Shown in pieces: positions 1-8,521 of a stretch of 64,000 bases of DNA; position 1 is the first letter of the stretch, and every line of letters begins with the position of its first letter. The DNA is taken from NCBI RefSeq assembly GCF_014397245.1, contig NZ_JACLHY010000001.1, positions 620,001-684,000 on the forward strand, given 5' to 3'. This DNA comes from Arenibacter arenosicollis (GTDB lineage: Bacteria; Bacteroidota; Bacteroidia; Flavobacteriales; Flavobacteriaceae). A model generated the notes under the pieces. It saw only the letters and a program-made list of their open reading frames with translations. It was not told where the DNA came from and made no database searches. The translations under genes were made by a program, and so were the position numbers.

Positions 1-1
1 T

Positions 2-88
2 AAGGATGTCCACTATAATAAGGAGGGATATAACGATCTGGGAAAACTAATTGTTCCTGTGCTTCAAAAAACGATGAAGAAATTATAG
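2..88 (+). CDS. C-terminal fragment of a possible SGNH/GDSL-type esterase (5' end outside window)
   Basis: An open frame enters from the left edge and ends at TAG 86-88, giving 28 codons. The fragment contains a D-V-H-Y-N block followed by an E-G-Y...L-G-K pattern and a basic tail. This resembles the C-terminal block of SGNH/GDSL hydrolases, where the catalytic His lies shortly after an Asp in a D-x-H or D-x-x-H setting. The upstream catalytic blocks lie outside the window, so the family assignment is an inference from one short motif. It is followed by 143 bases of AT-rich spacer before the PQQ dehydrogenase. It could belong to the same sugar-degradation cluster. Confidence 0.45.
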   Translation, partial: KDVHYNKEGYNDLGKLIVPVLQKTMKKL

Positions 89-231
89 TGCAAACAATTT
101 TTTGCATTTTAAAGCCTATCCACTTTCGGGGTATTTTAAACAGCATGAAATTGAACCATCTTATATCCAACCAAGAAATAACACTTATGTTCTTTAAAAA
201 TTAATTAATTTAAGCGATAAAACCACTACCA

Positions 232-2355
232 ATGTCGCTTCAAATTGCCAAATATTTATCGCTCTTTACCGCAGCGGCGCTTTGTTTAACAGGTTGCCAG
301 GATGTAACTTCTACCAATACCGATTCCAGTAAGTATACCAATTGGTCCTCCTATTTGGGCGGGCCGGACCGCAACCACTATTCCACCCTTTCACAAATAA
401 CCCAGGAAAATGTTACCCAACTTAAGGTGGCCTGGTCTTACTCCGCACCGGATAGCGGTCAGATGCAAATGAATCCCATTGTAGTGGATACTATCTTGTA
501 CGGAGTTACGGCTGCATTGCGGGCTGTGGCGCTCGACGCCCGAACTGGATTGGAAATATGGAGATTTGGCGATTCATTAAACCAGGAGAATTCCACCAGC
601 CGAGGCGTAGCATACTGGAAAAAAGATGATGACGAACGCATTCTGTTTACCCAAGGTGCCAATCTTTTTGCCTTAAATGCAAAGACAGGCGAACTTATTT
701 CTTCATTTGGTGAAAATGGAAAAATTGACCTGCACTCCGGATTGCCATCTAATGCAAAAGATAAATTTGTAGTATCCAACACTCCGGGAACGGTTTTCAA
801 GGATCTAATAGTAATGCCTATTCGACTGTCTGAGGGGAGTGGTGCAGCCCCGGGAGACACTATGGCTTTTAATGTAATAACGGGGACCCTGGAATGGGCA
901 TTCCATACCATACCCCATCCTGGTGAACCTGGTAATGAAACCTGGGAAGATCCCAATACCTATAAAAGTGACACCGTAGGTGCGGCCAACAACTGGGCCG
1001 GTATGGCCTTGGATGAAGAAACTGGAACACTTTACGTGCCAACAGGATCTGCAGCTCCCGATTTTTACGGCGGCAATAGAAAGGGAAGTAATCTTTATGC
1101 CAATTCTTTATTGGCATTGAATGCCAATACCGGAAAACTCCTTTGGCATTACCAATTTACCCACCACGATCTATGGGATAGAGATCCTCCGGCACCCCCC
1201 AATCTATTAACAATTACCAGAGCGGGAAAAAAGATTCCAGCCGTGGCCCAAGTAACAAAGCAGGGATATGTATTTCTTTTCGATAGGGGAATGGGGGCCC
1301 CTTTGTTCGATATTGAGGAAATCCCCGTACCTGCCTCTACTTTAGAAGGTGAAAAAACTTGGGAAACCCAACCATTTCCAACAAAACCCAAGCCTTTTGC
1401 AAGGCAATCCAATCTTTTGACCGAAAACGACCTTAGTCCATATGCCGAAAACAAGGAGGAATTACTGACTCAGTTCAATGAAGCGGATAAAAGAATCTAC
1501 GCTCCACCGGGTTTGAATCCAGTTCTCCTATTGCCTGGATATGACGGAGCTGCTGAATGGGGTGGGGCTGCGGCCGACCCCGAGGAGGGTATTATTTACG
1601 TAAACTCCAATGAAATGGCCTGGTTCCTTCAAATGAAAAGAGATACCTTGGATACAAACCTGCCATTAGGGGAAAGTACCTATAACAAATATTGCGTTGT
1701 ATGCCATCAAAAGAACCGTAATGGTAATGTTGCAAGTGGATATCCATCCCTCCTAAACCTAAAATCATCTCATAAAAAAGACGCTGTTGCCTTGACTATT
1801 CAAAAGGGAAAAGGAATGATGACCGGATTTCCACAGATTACGAAAGAGGAAATGGACGCATTGCTTCAATTCTTGTATGGAGAGGAGAAATTAAAAAAGG
1901 TAGCTAAAAATGAGGCAAAACCTATAGAAACTACTTATAAACATACCGGGTATAAAAAATTCTTGGATAGTAATGGACTGCCTGCCATTTCCCCGCCATG
2001 GGGCACATTGCATGCCATTGACCTCAATACCGGGGATTACCTTTGGTCCATTCCCTTTGGAGAGACTATAAGTCTAAAAGAAAAAGGATTCCCTCAGACA
2101 GGATCGGAAAACTACGGCGGCGCAATAGTGACCAAAAACGGACTTTTGTTTATCGGGGCCACAAAAGATGGATATTTTAGAGCTTTCAATAAAAATAGCG
2201 GTAAGTTACTTTGGGAATACAAACTCCCAGCGGCAGCATTTGCCACTCCCGCCATGTATGAAGTAGCCGGCAAGCAATATATAGCCATTGCATGTGGTGG
2301 CGAAAAATTAGGAACCGAAAAAGGAAACCAAATTATTGCTTTTGCCTTGGAATAG
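232..2355 (+). CDS. PQQ-dependent sugar/alcohol dehydrogenase lipoprotein with internal cytochrome c domain
   Basis: 707-residue quinoprotein of the membrane-bound glucose/alcohol dehydrogenase class, expected to oxidise an aldose or alcohol outside the cytoplasm and pass electrons to haem c and the respiratory chain. The N-terminus is a lipoprotein signal with lipobox L-T-G-C, Cys at about residue 22. Repeated W-motif strands (for example LKVAWSYS, TGKLLWHYQF, SGKLLWEYKL) mark the eight-bladed propeller. A single C-V-V-C-H haem site lies at about residues 488-492 with a downstream Met-rich G-M-M-T-G-F-P segment that can supply the axial ligand. The haem domain is inserted before the last propeller strands rather than added at the end. 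It is the first complete gene of a five-gene plus-strand cluster and lies 29 bp before the Gfo gene. Substrate is not determinable by eye; the neighbours suggest an aldose. No PQQ biosynthesis gene is present in the window. Confidence 0.88.
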   Translation: MSLQIAKYLSLFTAAALCLTGCQDVTSTNTDSSKYTNWSSYLGGPDRNHYSTLSQITQENVTQLKVAWSYSAPDSGQMQMNPIVVDTILYGVTAALRAVALDARTGLEIWRFGDSLNQENSTSRGVAYWKKDDDERILFTQGANLFALNAKTGELISSFGENGKIDLHSGLPSNAKDKFVVSNTPGTVFKDLIVMPIRLSEGSGAAPGDTMAFNVITGTLEWAFHTIPHPGEPGNETWEDPNTYKSDTVGAANNWAGMALDEETGTLYVPTGSAAPDFYGGNRKGSNLYANSLLALNANTGKLLWHYQFTHHDLWDRDPPAPPNLLTITRAGKKIPAVAQVTKQGYVFLFDRGMGAPLFDIEEIPVPASTLEGEKTWETQPFPTKPKPFARQSNLLTENDLSPYAENKEELLTQFNEADKRIYAPPGLNPVLLLPGYDGAAEWGGAAADPEEGIIYVNSNEMAWFLQMKRDTLDTNLPLGESTYNKYCVVCHQKNRNGNVASGYPSLLNLKSSHKKDAVALTIQKGKGMMTGFPQITKEEMDALLQFLYGEEKLKKVAKNEAKPIETTYKHTGYKKFLDSNGLPAISPPWGTLHAIDLNTGDYLWSIPFGETISLKEKGFPQTGSENYGGAIVTKNGLLFIGATKDGYFRAFNKNSGKLLWEYKLPAAAFATPAMYEVAGKQYIAIACGGEKLGTEKGNQIIAFALE

Positions 2356-2384
2356 AAAATTTAGAAACTATATAAATAAGGATT

Positions 2385-3446
2385 ATGAACAAACTAAAAA
2401 CCCTTGTCGTAGGTTGTGGAAATATGGGAATTTCCCACGCCAGGGCCTATCACCAACTTCCTGAATTTGAAATTGTGGGACTTGTAAGCCGTAAGCCCCA
2501 AAGTAGGGAAAAGTTATCCCAGGAATTGGGAGGCTTGCCCACCTATGATAATTTTGATAATGCATTGAGGGAATCCAAACCAGATGTGGTATCCATTAAC
2601 ACCTATCCGGACACCCATGCCGACTATGTTAGAAAAAGTCTAAACGCAGGTGCCCATGTTTTTGTTGAAAAACCACTTGCCCTCACGGTTGAGGAGGCTG
2701 AAGATTTGGTGGCTTTGGCAAAGGAAAAAAATAGGAAAATGGTGGTCGGTTATATACTTAGGGTACATCCTTCATGGACCAAGTTTGTGGAGATTGCACG
2801 TACACTTGGCAAACCCTTGGTAATGCGAATGAATTTAAACCAACAAAGTTCCGGAGATAAGTGGTATACCCATAAACAGTTAATGAATTCCATGTCGCCC
2901 ATAGTGGATTGTGGTGTTCACTATGTGGATATTATGTGTTTAATGACCCAATCCACACCCATCAGTGTCAGTGCCATTGGAGTTAATTTAACCGAAGAAA
3001 TTGATGCCAAAATGTATAATTACGGTCAACTGCAAGTGCGTTTTAAAGATGGGTCCGTTGGATGGTACGAGGCTGGTTGGGGACCCATGATGAGTGAAAC
3101 AGCCGTTTTTATCAAAGATGTGATTGGCCCAAAAGGTGCTGTTTCCATTGCTGACAAACCAAATGATGATTCCCAGGATATAGAAGGACATACAAAAACC
3201 GGTAGCTTAAAGATTCACTATAGCCAATTGGATAAGGAAGGACATTTTATTAAAAAAGATGACCATATTACCACGGAAGAAGAACCCGATCATGATGGAC
3301 TTTGTTTACTGGAACAAGAATTTTTATTGAATGCCATTGTTAACGACCACGATCTGTCATCCCATTTGTTGGATGCTATCAATAGCCTGAAAATTGTTTT
3401 GGCAGCCGACGAGTCGGTTAGAACTGGACAAACTGTTACACTTTAG
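2385..3446 (+). CDS. Gfo/Idh/MocA family NAD(P)-dependent oxidoreductase
   Basis: 353 residues, the usual length of this family. The N-terminus carries a Rossmann fingerprint (V-V-G-C-G-N-M-G) and the diagnostic E-K-P motif follows near residue 95 (VFVEKPLALTVEEAE), where Lys helps catalysis. The C-terminal part is the alpha/beta dimerisation domain with the catalytic region around D-C-G-V-H-Y-V-D, whose Asp and His are typical catalytic residues. There is no signal peptide, so it is cytoplasmic. The family oxidises or reduces sugars, inositols and related polyols. Its place between the PQQ dehydrogenase and the sugar-acid dehydratase suggests work on the same carbohydrate, but the exact substrate is unknown. 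It is probably cotranscribed with the gene 29 bp upstream. Confidence 0.88.
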   Translation: MNKLKTLVVGCGNMGISHARAYHQLPEFEIVGLVSRKPQSREKLSQELGGLPTYDNFDNALRESKPDVVSINTYPDTHADYVRKSLNAGAHVFVEKPLALTVEEAEDLVALAKEKNRKMVVGYILRVHPSWTKFVEIARTLGKPLVMRMNLNQQSSGDKWYTHKQLMNSMSPIVDCGVHYVDIMCLMTQSTPISVSAIGVNLTEEIDAKMYNYGQLQVRFKDGSVGWYEAGWGPMMSETAVFIKDVIGPKGAVSIADKPNDDSQDIEGHTKTGSLKIHYSQLDKEGHFIKKDDHITTEEEPDHDGLCLLEQEFLLNAIVNDHDLSSHLLDAINSLKIVLAADESVRTGQTVTL

Positions 3447-3623
3447 GTCAATCGGTTAAAAAATTACGATGTTCTATATATTCATAACAATTAGTTATAT
3501 TTAATTCCTAAATACCTTATGGAATCACGGGCCAGAGAAAAGGCTTAATCTATATAAACCAACCAAAAATTAAAACAATTTTTAGAATACCCTACTAAGG
3601 GCCGAAGTTTTTGTAAAAGCATT

Positions 3624-4784
3624 ATGAAGGAACAACTTATTATTGAAAAAATTGAACTTTTTAAAGTTCCGCCAAGGTGGCTTTTTGTTAAAATAACCAC
3701 CAGAGAGGGGATTATTGGCTGGGGCGAACCAGTAGTGGAAGGAAAGGCAGATACTGTAGCCGCCTGCGTAATGGAATTACAACAATACCTCATCGGGAAG
3801 TCGGCCACCAATATTGAAGACATATGGCAAATACTCTATCGTGGAGGGTTTTACCGCGGTGGGCCCATTCTCATGAGTGCCCTATCAGGTATAGACCAGG
3901 CGCTTTGGGATATAAAGGGAAAATTCCTTGGTGTTCCTGTTTACGATTTATTGGGAGGAGCGGTGCGACATAAAATGAAAATGTACTGCTGGATAGGAGG
4001 CGATCATCCGGAAGTATTATTGGAACAGGCGCATGAAAAGGTAAAGGCCGGGTTCCAGGCTGTAAAAATGAACGCTACTGGAGGTATGGACTGGATTTCC
4101 ACCTTGAAGGATGTTAAACAGGTAGCCAACAACATTAGATTATTAAGGGAAGAATTTGGAACCGATTTGGACATAGGATTGGATTTTCATGGCCGCGTAC
4201 ATAAAGGCATGGTAAAGCGACTTATAGATGAGCTGGCGCCATATGAACCCATGTTTATTGAAGAACCTGTACTTAGCGAAAATAACGATGCCTTAAAACA
4301 TATTTACCCTTACACCAGTATACCTATTGCCACAGGGGAGCGTATGTTTTCTCGTTGGGATTTTAAGAAAATTCTGGAAGAGGGTGTAGTAGATATTATC
4401 CAGCCAGATCTTAGTCACGCAGGAGGTATTTCGGAGGTAAGGAGAATAGCGACCATGGCCGAAGCCTATGATGTAGCTTTGGCTCCGCATTGTCCCTTAG
4501 GCCCTATATCCTTGGCTTCTGCATTACATGTCGATTTTGTTTCTGCCAATGCCTTTATCCAGGAAAACAGTATAGGAATCCATTACAATCAAGGCTTTGA
4601 TCTGTTGGACTACGTACTGAATCCAGAAATTTTCGATATCAAGGATGGGTATATTGAATTGTTTCAGAAACCAGGATTGGGTGTTGAAATGAATGAAGAA
4701 AAATTAAGGGAAGGTCAGAAAATTGGCCATAATTGGTCCAACCCTATATGGCGAGGACCCGATGGAAACTTTACAGAATGGTAA
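3624..4784 (+). CDS. dgoD: D-galactonate dehydratase-like enolase-superfamily enzyme
   Basis: 386 residues, close to the 382 of E. coli DgoD, and recognisably similar along its whole length (KVPPRW start block, GWGEPV.EGKA, FYRGGPILMSA.GIDQALWDIKG, GIHYN, PGLGVE). DgoD removes water from D-galactonate to give 2-keto-3-deoxygalactonate. Expected active-site residues are present: metal ligands at D187 (in D-F-H), E213/E214 (in I-E-E-P) and E239 (in G-E-R), with catalytic candidates H189 and H289 (A-P-H-C-P). This set is the mandelate-racemase/galactonate-dehydratase subgroup signature. The start at 3624 matches the family N-terminus. It is followed after 40 bp by a GntP-type permease. The substrate could also be another aldonate, since this subgroup has many close relatives with different specificity. 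Confidence 0.85.
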   Translation: MKEQLIIEKIELFKVPPRWLFVKITTREGIIGWGEPVVEGKADTVAACVMELQQYLIGKSATNIEDIWQILYRGGFYRGGPILMSALSGIDQALWDIKGKFLGVPVYDLLGGAVRHKMKMYCWIGGDHPEVLLEQAHEKVKAGFQAVKMNATGGMDWISTLKDVKQVANNIRLLREEFGTDLDIGLDFHGRVHKGMVKRLIDELAPYEPMFIEEPVLSENNDALKHIYPYTSIPIATGERMFSRWDFKKILEEGVVDIIQPDLSHAGGISEVRRIATMAEAYDVALAPHCPLGPISLASALHVDFVSANAFIQENSIGIHYNQGFDLLDYVLNPEIFDIKDGYIELFQKPGLGVEMNEEKLREGQKIGHNWSNPIWRGPDGNFTEW

Positions 4785-4824
4785 AAGAATAACCGAATAA
4801 TACCAATAACCAACCAAAAAAACC

Positions 4825-6147
4825 ATGACTTACCTTATCGCCTTAGTACTTTCCCTTGCCTTATTGATTATAGGTATCATTAAATTTAAAATACATCCTT
4901 TTTTTGTGCTCCTTTTTTCAGCTGTAGCTTACGGGTTTATGACTGGAATGGGTATTGAAGCCATTATCAATTCCATCAACAACGGATTTGGGGATATAAT
5001 GGGTAAAATAGGACTTATAATCTTGTTTGGAGTTACCATTGGCAAGGTCTTGGAAAAATCGGGCGGAGCTTTTGTTATCGCCTCCAAAATTTTACAACTG
5101 ATAGGTGCAAAATCTATCCACTTGGCCATGCTCCTTACAGGATATATACTTTCTATTCCTGTATTTGCAGATAGTGCACTTTTAATAATGAACCCCTTAA
5201 ACAAGGTGCTCTCCTCCAAGGCAGGTGTTTCCTTTGCAGGTACCACCGCGGCCCTGGCCTTAGGTTTAACAGCTTCACATACTATGGTGCCCCCTACCCC
5301 TGGACCTATAGCTGCAGCCGGTATCTTGGGAGCAGATTTGGGAAGTGTTATGATTTGGGGTTTGCTGATCAGTAGTATTTCCTTGATTGCCTGTTATTTC
5401 TTTGCAACCAAATTAGCATCCCGAATTCATGTTCCTATAATTCTAGAGGCTGTGACTACCAAACAGGAACAACTGGCCCTGTGGAAATCCTTATTGGCCA
5501 TTGTGATTCCCATTTTGCTGATTATTTTTAAATCGGTCATGGATTATCCGGAATTCACTTTTCAACCTTCAATATTTAAAACAATTATAGCATTTTTAGG
5601 CACTCCAGTAATCGCCCTTTTGGTAGGGGTCTTATTGTCCTTGGTTTTACCAAAAAAGTTGGACGAAAAGATTTTCTCCTCCACAGGTTGGTTTGGAGAA
5701 TCGTTAAGGGAGGCCGCTCCAATTATTTTTATTACCGGTGCCGGTGGCATTTTTGGCAAGATGTTACAAAATTCAGGAATTGCCGATACCATTACCTCAG
5801 AGTTTACTGGTATGGAGTTAGGTTTGTTCCTACCTTTTCTATTGGCTGCCTGCCTTAAGACCACTCAGGGATCATCTACAGTGGCATTGGTGACCACTGC
5901 CTCCATAATAGCCCCTTTAATGCCTGCATTAGGCCTTAGCGAGCCTTTTATGGCTACAATGACCGTTTTGGCGATAGGCGCAGGAGCATCAGTAGTATCT
6001 CACGTAAACGACAGTTTCTTTTGGGTACTTACCCAACTTACCGGAATGAATGTAAAACAAGGCTATCAGATTCAATCTGCCGGAACTTTTGTTTTAGGTG
6101 TCACTTCCATGACCGTTATCACTATAATCGTTAAAATAATGACCTAA
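4825..6147 (+). CDS. GntP-family gluconate/sugar-acid:H+ symporter
   Basis: 440 residues made almost entirely of hydrophobic segments, about 12 predicted membrane spans. The N-terminal pattern (IIKFKIHPFFVLLFSAVAYG) and the conserved internal blocks (G-F-G-D-I-M-G-K-I-G, P-P-T-P-G-P-I-A-A-A, Q-G-S-S-T-V-A) are those of the GntP family of inner-membrane gluconate and related sugar-acid transporters. It follows the dehydratase by 40 bp and is separated from the lactonase gene by one base, so the three are almost certainly one transcript. The gene context (dehydratase plus lactonase) suggests the cargo is an aldonate such as galactonate or gluconate. Confidence 0.88.
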   Translation: MTYLIALVLSLALLIIGIIKFKIHPFFVLLFSAVAYGFMTGMGIEAIINSINNGFGDIMGKIGLIILFGVTIGKVLEKSGGAFVIASKILQLIGAKSIHLAMLLTGYILSIPVFADSALLIMNPLNKVLSSKAGVSFAGTTAALALGLTASHTMVPPTPGPIAAAGILGADLGSVMIWGLLISSISLIACYFFATKLASRIHVPIILEAVTTKQEQLALWKSLLAIVIPILLIIFKSVMDYPEFTFQPSIFKTIIAFLGTPVIALLVGVLLSLVLPKKLDEKIFSSTGWFGESLREAAPIIFITGAGGIFGKMLQNSGIADTITSEFTGMELGLFLPFLLAACLKTTQGSSTVALVTTASIIAPLMPALGLSEPFMATMTVLAIGAGASVVSHVNDSFFWVLTQLTGMNVKQGYQIQSAGTFVLGVTSMTVITIIVKIMT

Positions 6148-6148
6148 A

Positions 6149-7177
6149 ATGAATAAAATAACATATGCTATCATAAGCTCCGTACTTTTCTTGGGGTCTT
6201 GCAAAGAAGTAAGCAAAAAATCTATACCTGCTGAAGATATTTCTTCATCATTTTCTATAGAAATACTTGATGACGAAGCGCGGCAGATTATTGATCCAAA
6301 ATCGAAAATTGAGGTACTTGCAAGCGGATTTGCCTGGACCGAAGGACCGCTTTGGATAAAAGAAGGCAACTATTTATTGTTTTCGGACATACCAAATAAT
6401 AAGGTCTACAAACTAGATCCAAAAAATAATGATACGGTTACCTACCTACATCACTCAGGGTTTTCGGGAACTGACTTTACAGGAGAAGAACCGGGCTCCA
6501 ACGGTCTAATGCTTAATAAGCAAGGTGACCTAGTGCTTATGCAACACGGTAATCGTCAGGTAGCCAAAATGAATACACCCATAAATTCCCCTAAACCAGA
6601 CTTCTCCTCCTTGGTTTCTTCATATATGGGCAAGAAATTGAATAGCCCCAATGACGGAACATTCGATAATAATGGGAACTTATATTTTACCGATCCTCCT
6701 TATGGCCTTCCAAAAAGAATGGATGATCCGGCCAAAGAGCTAGATTTTCAAGGAATTTATTGTCTGTTGTCTTCAGGGGAATTAATATTATTGGACTCCC
6801 TTTCCCGCCCTAACGGAATTGAAATAGCAGCCGATGGCAACACTCTTTATGTTGCAAATTCTGACGAGGAGCATGCAGCTTGGTACCAATATAACATTGA
6901 GGAACCAGGAAAAGTAAGCGATAAAAAGCTTTTCTATGAGGTAACCCATCTTATAGGAAAAAAAGGGCAACAGGGATTGCCGGACGGACTAAAAATTAAT
7001 AGCAAGGGAATTCTATTTGCTACAGGACCGGGCGGTGTTTGGATCTTTAATCCCATGGGGAAAGCTTTGGCAAGAATCCATACGGGACAAGCCACCGCAA
7101 ATTGCGCTTTTGATACGGAGGAAAAAAGACTCTACATAACAGCCGATGACTATATTTTGGCGGTTAATTTAAAATAA
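6149..7177 (+). CDS. SMP-30/gluconolactonase-family lactonase lipoprotein
   Basis: 342 residues. The N-terminus is a lipoprotein signal with lipobox L-G-S-C, so the enzyme is exported and lipid-anchored. The body is a six-bladed propeller of the SMP-30/gluconolaconase (SGL) family: W-T-E-G-P-L-W near residue 61 supplies the first metal ligand (Glu), L-N-S-P-N-D-G the Asn, and R-P-N-G-I...V-A-N-S plus L-P-D-G the later Asn/Asp pair. Such enzymes open aldonolactones to aldonates. Its ATG is two bases after the permease stop (one-base gap), indicating tight coupling. With the PQQ dehydrogenase this gives an oxidase-lactonase pair on the same side of the inner membrane. Seven bases separate its stop from the stop of the converging NlpC gene. 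Confidence 0.87.
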   Translation: MNKITYAIISSVLFLGSCKEVSKKSIPAEDISSSFSIEILDDEARQIIDPKSKIEVLASGFAWTEGPLWIKEGNYLLFSDIPNNKVYKLDPKNNDTVTYLHHSGFSGTDFTGEEPGSNGLMLNKQGDLVLMQHGNRQVAKMNTPINSPKPDFSSLVSSYMGKKLNSPNDGTFDNNGNLYFTDPPYGLPKRMDDPAKELDFQGIYCLLSSGELILLDSLSRPNGIEIAADGNTLYVANSDEEHAAWYQYNIEEPGKVSDKKLFYEVTHLIGKKGQQGLPDGLKINSKGILFATGPGGVWIFNPMGKALARIHTGQATANCAFDTEEKRLYITADDYILAVNLK

Positions 7178-7184
7178 TCTGGGC

Positions 7185-8387
7185 CTAGTCCTTAAAGACA
7201 GGGGTTTTGGCGAGCTCAATTAATCCGTCTTTGGATTCATCGAGATAACGATTGGAACGCAAATACCTATTTAAATTATACTCGTCATAATTAGGAGCAT
7301 TTTTGTCCATACTACTAATATGCACCCTTCCGGCAGAGTGGATAAATTCATTGTTCCCTATCCACATACCCACATGGATTACACGTTCCTTGGTCGTAGC
7401 TGTTGCCGGTTTTCCAAAAAATAATAAATCGCCAGGAACCAACTTTTCAAAGTCCTTCTCAGTATCTACCTGTTTACCGGTATGTATTTGTTGCGAGGCG
7501 TCTCTAGGTATAACAATACCGTTTAAAAAATATATTGTTTTTGTGAATCCACTACAATCTACCCCTTTGGTAGAAGTACCACCCCAAAGATATGGGACTC
7601 CCATTAAGGTTTTAGAAGTTTCCACCAAAGATTCCTGATTGGGATCCAAAGCAGCCAACCAAGTATCATAATCCATAGCTTCACTTTTGAGAATATAAGC
7701 TTTTCTTCCGTCTGGATAAGCTACAAAATAAAACTCCCCTTCTTCCCCAATACGCTCCAATACGCCTCCAGCCACCATATCGGAAACCACTTGTGTATTC
7801 TTAACCGGTTCTGAATAGGAATGTCCTATGGTATTAGTGTAAATAACTTTTGGTGTGGATTTCCAAGTTGTATACTTCTCACTGGAAAGTACTTCTATAC
7901 CTCCTCTGTCTACCCATGATAAATATTTATCCGGAGTTTGAATCAAATACCAGTCATCCTCTTCCTTCAATATCTTTACAGGGGTTCCCAAAGTGGCCTG
8001 GGTCACCAATTCCGACGAATGTGCAGGTTTACCCCTTAAATTTGCTACGGATATGGTGATTAATCCTTGTGTAGACCCCTCCAAATTGGATGCTGGCAAT
8101 AATTGAATACTATCTATAAAGTCGATTTTATTTTCTACCAGCTTTTCTTTGAATGTATCAACAGCCTCAGGCAGATCGGACTCCCCTTTCAAGATATTTT
8201 CGTTCCCGCTTTTAACAAATTCAACATTAAAAAGAGCCACCCTTTTGTCCGGAGCAAATTCCTGTTTAATATCTTCCAACAAGGTATTAATGACAAGCTC
8301 TCCTTGGTCAACTTTGGGCTCACAGGAAAGGAATAATAAAACTCCTGAAATCATTAGAAAAAATATTCCCTTTTGGCAGCGATTCAT
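7185..8387 (-). CDS. NlpC/P60 (C40) cell-wall peptidase lipoprotein with SH3-like domains
   Basis: 400 residues. The signal ends in lipobox L-F-L-S-C (Cys22), so it is an exported lipoprotein. Residues of about 100-165 and 185-245 look like two bacterial SH3 domains (I-S-V-A-N-L-R-G-K-P-A-H-S; Y-S-E-P-V-K). The C-terminal 150 residues are NlpC/P60: V-P-Y-L-W-G-G-T-S followed by the catalytic Cys278 in G-V-D-C-S-G-F, then P-G-D-L-L-F-F-G and the catalytic His in I-H-V-G-M-W-I. Relatives cleave peptidoglycan stem peptides (dipeptidyl-peptidase VI type). The gene converges on the lactonase gene with only 7 bp between the stops and no obvious hairpin. A GTTTCACAAC element reads on the minus strand at 8404-8413, just upstream of the start. 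Confidence 0.87.
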   Translation of the reverse strand: MNRCQKGIFFLMISGVLLFLSCEPKVDQGELVINTLLEDIKQEFAPDKRVALFNVEFVKSGNENILKGESDLPEAVDTFKEKLVENKIDFIDSIQLLPASNLEGSTQGLITISVANLRGKPAHSSELVTQATLGTPVKILKEEDDWYLIQTPDKYLSWVDRGGIEVLSSEKYTTWKSTPKVIYTNTIGHSYSEPVKNTQVVSDMVAGGVLERIGEEGEFYFVAYPDGRKAYILKSEAMDYDTWLAALDPNQESLVETSKTLMGVPYLWGGTSTKGVDCSGFTKTIYFLNGIVIPRDASQQIHTGKQVDTEKDFEKLVPGDLLFFGKPATATTKERVIHVGMWIGNNEFIHSAGRVHISSMDKNAPNYDEYNLNRYLRSNRYLDESKDGLIELAKTPVFKD

Positions 8388-8521
8388 GTAAATTATTTTA
8401 GGGTTGTGAAACGAAAATTATTTTGGAATCCGGAAAATTATAAAAATTTAAGGATTGTGGGGTACTACAATTCCTAAAATTAAATTTATGACTTATTTTT
8501 TGTCTAATTTTAGACACTGCA

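Noticed and set aside
459-956. 165-codon minus-strand frame antisense to the PQQ dehydrogenase
   Set aside because: The plus-strand frame has clear quinoprotein motifs and a lipobox; the antisense frame has no family features.
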